Below, piece by piece: positions 59,213 through 64,000 of a DNA stretch of 64,000 nucleotides (positions within the stretch are counted from its first letter, which is position 1; each line of letters opens with the position of its first letter). The stretch is taken from assembly GCF_030542105.1 (NCBI RefSeq), contig NZ_JAUOFB010000003.1, positions 372,001-436,000 on the forward strand, in the 5' to 3' direction. The notes beneath the pieces are model-generated. The model was not told the DNA's origin and did no database searches. It saw nothing but the letters and a program-made list of their open reading frames with translations. Source of the stretch: Hymenobacter sp. BT730. GTDB taxonomy: Bacteria > Bacteroidota > Bacteroidia > Cytophagales > Hymenobacteraceae. A program made the translations under genes and the position numbers.

Positions 59213-60991
59213 ATGACAACTCGCGGTAAAATTGTAATTGGCGCCCTTATCGTGGCGCTGCTGTACTTCGGCATCAACAAGCTGGTGTCGAGCGGCATGG
59301 TCTTCAAGAAAGCGGCTACCGAATCGGTACTGCTGAACTCCATTGAGCTGCCTACTACGGCCGGTGGCTCGCGCACCAACGTGGCCGTGCCGCTGGCACC
59401 GTTGCCTTCCGAAACGCCGGCTGAAAAAGGCACGCCCGTGGTGTGGGAGGTAATGGCCTGGAACTCGCAGATGGCCGGCATGCTGGCCAACGGCGGGCCG
59501 CGCACTACGGAGGGCTCAGCGCTGGCCGCCAACGGTCTGGATATGCAGATTGTGCGTCAGGACGACGTCTCCAAAATGCAGGCCGACCTGGTGAAAAATG
59601 CCTTGGACATGCAGCAGAACCCCGAAACGCCGGGCCTGCTGGTGAGCATAATGGGCGACGGTCTACCGGCCTTCTCGGCGGTGCAGGCCCAGCTGGAAAA
59701 AGCCGGCACCGGCCTGCAGATCATTCCCTACTCGGTGGGTAAATCCTTCGGCGAGGATAAGCTGATGGGCCCGAAAGAGTGGCTCGACAACCCCAAAACG
59801 GCCCTGGGCAAAACCATTGCCTGCTACCTGCGCGACGGCGACCAGAACATTGCCCTTAAATGGTGCGCCGACAACGGCCTGAAAGTAAACCCCGACGAAA
59901 CCACTTACGACCCCGAGGCCGTGAACTTCATGGCCGCATCTGACTTCCTGGTGGCCGCTGAGAAATACATTCTGGGCAAGCCCGAACAGCGCACCAAAGT
60001 GGTGAACGGCAAAAACACCGGCGTGAAAGTAGACGTGGTGGCCGATGCCGTGGCTACTTGGACGCCGGGCGACGTGAACATTGCCCGTCAGAAAGGCGGC
60101 CTCGTGAACATTGTGTCTACCAAGGACTACTCGAACCAGATGCCCAACATTATGGTGACGACTAAGCTCTGGTATGAAACGCACCAGAAAGAAGTGGAAG
60201 GCCTCATGACTGCCTTTGCCGTAGCCGGCGACCAGGTAAAATCTCACCCTGAAGCCCTGCAGCGCGCCGCCGATATTTCGGCGGCGGTGTACGGCGATAA
60301 AGACAAGCCCGGTGCCTACTGGCTGCGCTACTACAAAGGTGTGAGCGAGGCCGACCGCAACGGCGAAGTAGTAGAATTAGGTGGTAGCAAGGCGTTCAAC
60401 TTCGCGGATAACCTTACGCTGTTTGGGCTGGATGCCGGCGGCACCAACATCTATGCTTCGGTGTACAAAACCTTTGGGGATGTGCAGAGCCGCCTCTACC
60501 CCAAAGAGCTGCCCAGCTACGTGCCCCTGACGCAAATGCTGAACCTGGCGCCACTGAAAAAGCTGCAGGAGAAATACCGGGGTAAAGCCATTGCCCCCGC
60601 CGAGCAGCAGCGCTTTGCTGCCGATGACGAAATCCGCCAGAGCGTGAGCAAGCGGGCCTGGAACATTGAGTTCAACACGGGCCAAAGCTCCTTTACGCCC
60701 GCCGCTGAGCGCCAAATGCAGCAGCTCTTTGATGACCTGGTAGTAGCCGGCCGCCTGAAAGTAGCCGTGCACGGCCACACCGACAACGTAGGCGACCCGC
60801 AGAAAAACCAGCAGCTCTCCGAGGACCGTGCCCTGGCCGTGCAGCATTGGCTGGAGCAGCGCAGCACCAGCGCCTTTCCCGCCGGCCGTGTGCAGGTATA
60901 CGCCCACGGCGCCACCGAGCCAGTAGCCAGCAACAATACGCCAGACGGTAAAGCCAAAAACCGCCGCGTGGAAATTGTGCTGGGCAACTAA
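59213..60991 (+). CDS. ABC substrate-binding protein fused to an OmpA domain
   Basis: A 592-residue protein anchored by an N-terminal helix (about 6-25). Residues about 75-455 form an NMT1/SsuA-type periplasmic binding fold (PETPGLLVSIMGDGLPAFSA, then KTIACYLRDGDQNIALKW and a KGGLVNIVSTKDYSNQMPNI block). The C-terminal OmpA domain (about 480-592) has HGHTDNVGDPQKNQQLSEDR and NRRVEIVL, with the Asp and Arg of peptidoglycan binding. It would be held between inner membrane and cell wall. The bound ligand is unknown. The permease and ATPase genes follow. Confidence 0.82.
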   Translation: MTTRGKIVIGALIVALLYFGINKLVSSGMVFKKAATESVLLNSIELPTTAGGSRTNVAVPLAPLPSETPAEKGTPVVWEVMAWNSQMAGMLANGGPRTTEGSALAANGLDMQIVRQDDVSKMQADLVKNALDMQQNPETPGLLVSIMGDGLPAFSAVQAQLEKAGTGLQIIPYSVGKSFGEDKLMGPKEWLDNPKTALGKTIACYLRDGDQNIALKWCADNGLKVNPDETTYDPEAVNFMAASDFLVAAEKYILGKPEQRTKVVNGKNTGVKVDVVADAVATWTPGDVNIARQKGGLVNIVSTKDYSNQMPNIMVTTKLWYETHQKEVEGLMTAFAVAGDQVKSHPEALQRAADISAAVYGDKDKPGAYWLRYYKGVSEADRNGEVVELGGSKAFNFADNLTLFGLDAGGTNIYASVYKTFGDVQSRLYPKELPSYVPLTQMLNLAPLKKLQEKYRGKAIAPAEQQRFAADDEIRQSVSKRAWNIEFNTGQSSFTPAAERQMQQLFDDLVVAGRLKVAVHGHTDNVGDPQKNQQLSEDRALAVQHWLEQRSTSAFPAGRVQVYAHGATEPVASNNTPDGKAKNRRVEIVLGN

Positions 60992-61137
60992 TTCTCTCTA
61001 TGCCAGCGGTATTTCTTATGCTTTATCCTACTCCCTGATTTCTAGCTACCCTCTATTTCTCGTGCCGAAGCAGCCCAGCCACCGGGCTGGGCTGCTTCAC
61101 CTTATCGCCTCGTTTTCTTCCCGAAGCCTGAACAACC

Positions 61138-61914
61138 ATGAAAGAACTCTTCTCACCCAATGCCCAGCCGCGCCGCACCACCTTTCTGCTGATGGCGGCC
61201 GGCCAGGGGGCTCTGCTCCTGCTGCTGTGGCTGTTTTATCCGCTGCGGATGTTTCCTTCCCTGGGCGAAGTGCTCCGCTCACTGCAGGATATGATCACAA
61301 CCCAGGGCCTCATTCAGGAGCTGTGGGCCAGCATGACCACGGCCCTGCAGGCGCTGACAGTGGCCACCATCCTGGCACTGCTGATCTCCTACCTCACCGC
61401 CCTGCCGTTCTTCCGGCCCCTGGCGTATGCGGCCTCCAAAATGCGCTACCTCACCCTCACCGGCCTCACCTTTTTCATGGCCCTGATGGTTAACTCAGGC
61501 CACGAGGTAAAGCTCTCGGTGCTGATTTTCGCTACCACCGTTTACCTCGTAACGGGTATGACCTCGGTGATTCTGACCACCACGCAGCAGGAAATGGACC
61601 ACGCCCGCACCCTGGGCCTGGGCGAGTGGCGCAGCTTTTTGGAGGTAGTGGTACTGGGTAAGCTGGACGACATGCTGGAAGTGGTGCGCCAGAACTTCGC
61701 CATCATCTGGACGATGATTACGCTGGTGGAAACCCTCTACCAATCGGAAGGCGGCATTGGCCTGCTGCTCTACAAGCAAAACCGCTACCTCCACCTGGAT
61801 GGCGTAGTAGCCATTCAACTGGTTATCCTCGCCGCCGGTGCTGCCCAGGACTACCTGTTCACCCTCCTGCGCCGCGTGTTCTTCCCTTACTCGGCCCTGA
61901 CTACGGCACGGTAG
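61138..61914 (+). CDS. ABC transporter permease (nitrate/sulfonate/bicarbonate type)
   Basis: A 258-residue inner-membrane permease of the BPD_transp_1 family with five to six helices. The coupling loop has the EAA-like motif DHARTLGLGEWRSFLEVVVL followed by GKLDDMLEVVRQN, in line with the usual EAA---G---------I-LP. The permease probably forms a dimer with the ATPase encoded next. It follows the OmpA-fused binding protein by 146 bases, with a small intergenic gap that shows no terminator. The substrate is unknown. Confidence 0.88.
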   Translation: MKELFSPNAQPRRTTFLLMAAGQGALLLLLWLFYPLRMFPSLGEVLRSLQDMITTQGLIQELWASMTTALQALTVATILALLISYLTALPFFRPLAYAASKMRYLTLTGLTFFMALMVNSGHEVKLSVLIFATTVYLVTGMTSVILTTTQQEMDHARTLGLGEWRSFLEVVVLGKLDDMLEVVRQNFAIIWTMITLVETLYQSEGGIGLLLYKQNRYLHLDGVVAIQLVILAAGAAQDYLFTLLRRVFFPYSALTTAR

Positions 61915-61947
61915 CTCTCTTCCCCATCCCCCTACTCTCCCACAACC

Positions 61948-62772
61948 ATGACACCCTATTTCTATAAAGCGCCGGTTCTGACTCTCGACAATGTGTCGAT
62001 GGAATATGCGGGCGAAACCGTTCTGCGCGATATTTCTGCCCAGGTGCTGGATGTGTGCCGGCCGGGCATGAACCAGGGGCAGGTGGTCGGTTTCTACGGC
62101 CGCTCGGGTTTGGGAAAATCGGTGTTGTGCCGCATCATGGCCGGACTACTGGCTCCTACCCGCGGCACCGTGCATGTAGGTACCGAACAGGTGCCGGTGA
62201 CCCCGGGCGCGGTGGGCTTTGTGCAGCAGCAATACCCGCTGTTCAACCACCGCACCCTGCAGGACAACCTCACAGTAGCTGCCGGTCGGAAATTTGAGCC
62301 CGAAGAAGCCCGGCGCCAGGTGGATGCCTATCTGGAGCGGTTTCAGCTGGCTCCGCACCGTAAAAAATATCCTGCGCACCTTTCCGGCGGCCAGCGCCAG
62401 CGGGCGGCCATTGCCCAACAGCTCCTCTGCTCCGACCACCTCATTCTGCTGGATGAACCCTTCTCCGGCCTCGACATTGCCATGATTGACGAAGTCAAAA
62501 AAATCATCCTCGAAGTGACGACCATGGACGAGCTCAACACCGTGGTCATCGTGTCCCACGACATCCAGACTACCACCGCCCTGGCCGATCGGCTCTGGCT
62601 GCTGGGCTATGAGCGGGATGCCGAAGGTAAACTGCTACCCGGCGCCACCATTAGCCCCCAGCACCAATACAACCTGGCCGAAATGGGTCTGGCCTGGCAC
62701 GAAAACGTAGAAGCAGAACCTGAGTTTAACCGCTTCGTGGAGCATCTGAAAGACGAAATTAGGTCAACTTAG
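61948..62772 (+). CDS. ABC transporter ATP-binding protein
   Basis: A 274-residue ATPase with Walker A GRSGLGKS (51-58), signature LSGGQ (145-149), Walker B LILLDEP (165-171) and His204 of the H-loop in VSHD. The order and spacing are those of importer ATPases in the nitrate/taurine/sulfonate group. A C-terminal extension (about 215-274) with LPGATISPQHQYNLAEMG may be a regulatory or coupling part. It starts 33 bases after the permease stop and completes the ABC part of the operon. Confidence 0.92.
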   Translation: MTPYFYKAPVLTLDNVSMEYAGETVLRDISAQVLDVCRPGMNQGQVVGFYGRSGLGKSVLCRIMAGLLAPTRGTVHVGTEQVPVTPGAVGFVQQQYPLFNHRTLQDNLTVAAGRKFEPEEARRQVDAYLERFQLAPHRKKYPAHLSGGQRQRAAIAQQLLCSDHLILLDEPFSGLDIAMIDEVKKIILEVTTMDELNTVVIVSHDIQTTTALADRLWLLGYERDAEGKLLPGATISPQHQYNLAEMGLAWHENVEAEPEFNRFVEHLKDEIRST

Positions 62773-62842
62773 TACTGTGTCCTGTCCGCTTAAAGTTCAA
62801 AATACCTGTCCACTCTCTATTACCAGCAACGGTAAATTCTCC

Positions 62843-63958
62843 ATGAAACCCATTACGCTGATTTGTCTGGCAGCATTGCTTACTACCCCGGCTCTAGCCC
62901 AGGTTTCGCCCGCTGTGCCTGACTCAGCCGTGACAGCCCCATCGGCTGCCAACAGTGTAAATCCCGTCACCATTTGGGGCTTTGCAGATGTGTATTACGG
63001 CTATGATTTTCCAGGCAGAAGTCAGCAACGGCCTGCTTTTCTATACTCGCACAACCGCGCTAATGAGTTTGCGCTCAACAATGGCCTGATTGGTTTGCGC
63101 TACCAGGATGAGCGGGCCCGCGGAGCTGTTACGCTGCACACCGGCACCTATGTTGGGGCTAACTATGCCAGTGAGCCGGAAGTGCTGCGGCACGTGTATG
63201 AAGGGTACGTCGGCTTTCGGCCTACCCAAAATACCTGGCTCGACCTCGGTATTTTCAACTCGCACATTGGGTTTGAATCCGCGCTGAGCAAGGACAACTG
63301 GACACTGACCCGCTCCCTGGCCGCCGAAAACTCCCCGTATTACGAAGCCGGGGCCCGCTTTACCTACGAAGCCTCGCCCAAGCTAACCCTCACTGGTTTG
63401 GTGCTAAACGGCTGGCAGAACCTGCGCGACAACAACCGAGGCAAAGCCCTCGGAACCCAGCTGCAGTGGCGCCCCACCGAGAAGCTACTGCTCAACAGCA
63501 GCACCTTCTTCGGGAACGAGCAGCCCCAGGATTCCTCCCGCCGGCGGCGCTATTTCCATGATTTCTACGTCAGCTACACTGCTACAAAAAAACTAAGCCT
63601 GACGGGCATATTTGATGTTGGGGCCCAGCAGGCACCGGGCCGCCGGGCTGATGTCTGGCATACGGCGGCAGTTTTAGCGCGGTATCAGTTCACGGAAAAA
63701 TGGGTGGGCGCAGCGCGGGCCGAGTATTATCAGGCCGCTCATGGCATCATTATCCAAAACATCCGCCCATTGGGCTCAGAAAACCTGTTTCGTGTAGCAG
63801 GGGCTTCCCTCAACCTGGACTATGCACACTCCAGCCATGTGGTGGCGCGGGTGGAAGGCCGGGTGTTGCATGGCCGGGAGCAGCTTTTTGCAACAGATGA
63901 TGCGGGAATGGCTCGCACCTACGGAAATATCACTTCCTCCATTGCGGTAAGCTTTTAG
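62843..63958 (+). CDS. Porin-like outer-membrane beta-barrel protein
   Basis: A 371-residue exported protein. The ATG at 62843 gives a signal peptide (MKPITLICLAALLTTPALAQ); the frame extends 22 codons upstream. The mature part is made of alternating beta strands: VTIWGFADVYYGYDFPGR, LNNGLIGLRYQDERARGA, LTLTGLVLNGWQNLRDNN and a final strand ending ITSSIAVSF. This matches the outer-membrane BBP2-type porins. It is 70 bases downstream of the ABC ATPase, in the same direction, so it may be the outer-membrane entry point of the same system. Confidence 0.82.
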   Translation: MKPITLICLAALLTTPALAQVSPAVPDSAVTAPSAANSVNPVTIWGFADVYYGYDFPGRSQQRPAFLYSHNRANEFALNNGLIGLRYQDERARGAVTLHTGTYVGANYASEPEVLRHVYEGYVGFRPTQNTWLDLGIFNSHIGFESALSKDNWTLTRSLAAENSPYYEAGARFTYEASPKLTLTGLVLNGWQNLRDNNRGKALGTQLQWRPTEKLLLNSSTFFGNEQPQDSSRRRRYFHDFYVSYTATKKLSLTGIFDVGAQQAPGRRADVWHTAAVLARYQFTEKWVGAARAEYYQAAHGIIIQNIRPLGSENLFRVAGASLNLDYAHSSHVVARVEGRVLHGREQLFATDDAGMARTYGNITSSIAVSF

Positions 63959-63995
63959 AAAATGGAAGGTTTAGAAATGGTGAAGGTTTAGAAAA
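63954..63995 (+). repeat. Short tandem-like repeat at the right edge
   Basis: The segment (T)TTTAGAAAA-TGGAAGG, TTTAGAAA-TGGTGAAGG and TTTAGAAA repeats a 15-17 base unit around AAGGTTTAGAAA beginning at the porin stop codon. The repeat continues to or beyond the window edge. Confidence 0.45.
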
Positions 63996-64000
63996 AGTTG

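Overview
The window looks like a chromosomal segment of a GC-rich member of the Bacteroidota, most likely Hymenobacter or a close relative (Cytophagales, Hymenobacteraceae). The grounds are near-absent Shine-Dalgarno sequences, repeated matches to the Bacteroidota promoter element TAnnTTTG just upstream of starts, a fused 2-oxoacid dehydrogenase E1 alpha-beta gene, DUF2911, a DUF6090-like protein, a CrtA-like monooxygenase, and paired ECF sigma/anti-sigma-like genes. All family calls were made by reading translated sequence and motifs by eye; no search was run. I see no rRNA, tRNA, CRISPR array, transposase, integrase or phage gene.

Layout. 0-6.5 kb, mostly minus strand: a truncated gene at the left edge, then gpsA, a family 2 glycosyltransferase and a half-size EamA transporter; then a TolC/membrane-fusion pair without a pump, and the serine dehydratase beta chain. 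6.6-15.6 kb: a tryptophan 2,3-dioxygenase-family gene, DUF2911, an SDR, an FAD oxidoreductase, an ECF sigma facing a DoxX-like membrane protein, a CoA-binding protein, and a sigma / single-TM / outer-membrane-barrel operon. 15.6-17.4 kb: a cysteine-rich lipoprotein and 0.9 kb of AT-rich, structured non-coding DNA. 17.4-31.8 kb: trmH-type methyltransferase and a BamA-like protein in tight divergence, E1 alpha-beta, GNAT, an overlapping hemF-PAP2-FMN reductase cluster, riboflavin synthase, a sugar transferase, pcm, a thioesterase coupled to a Pro/Ala-rich protein with a possible DNA polymerase III psi-like domain, and a TlpA-like lipoprotein. 32-36.7 kb: gatB, two accessory genes and ppk2. 36.8-50.6 kb: alaS, GH53, a MerR regulator, dprA, a class IV aminotransferase, thyA, a serine hydrolase, an MMPL/RND exporter and small proteins. 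50.6-57.2 kb: aldo/keto reductase, UPF1-like helicase, SlyD-like FKBP, a low-GC lipoprotein, ACP phosphodiesterase, a stress-type flavoprotein and a CrtA-like enzyme. 57.4-64 kb: a one-strand operon for an unusual envelope system.

Three things stand out. (1) Two decayed copies of the 5' end of gatB lie upstream of intact gatB, one before each of two accessory genes, as if DNA had been inserted twice at the start of gatB and the gene rebuilt each time. (2) The 57.4-62.8 kb operon encodes a coiled-coil protein, a membrane-anchored protein with a PspA/IM30-like helical region, an ABC substrate-binding protein fused to an OmpA peptidoglycan-binding domain, a permease and an ATPase, followed by a porin-like barrel. 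It may be an envelope-anchored uptake or stress-sensing system. (3) Three copies of a ~98-bp palindromic element sit just after gene 3' ends, with paired changes in their two arms.
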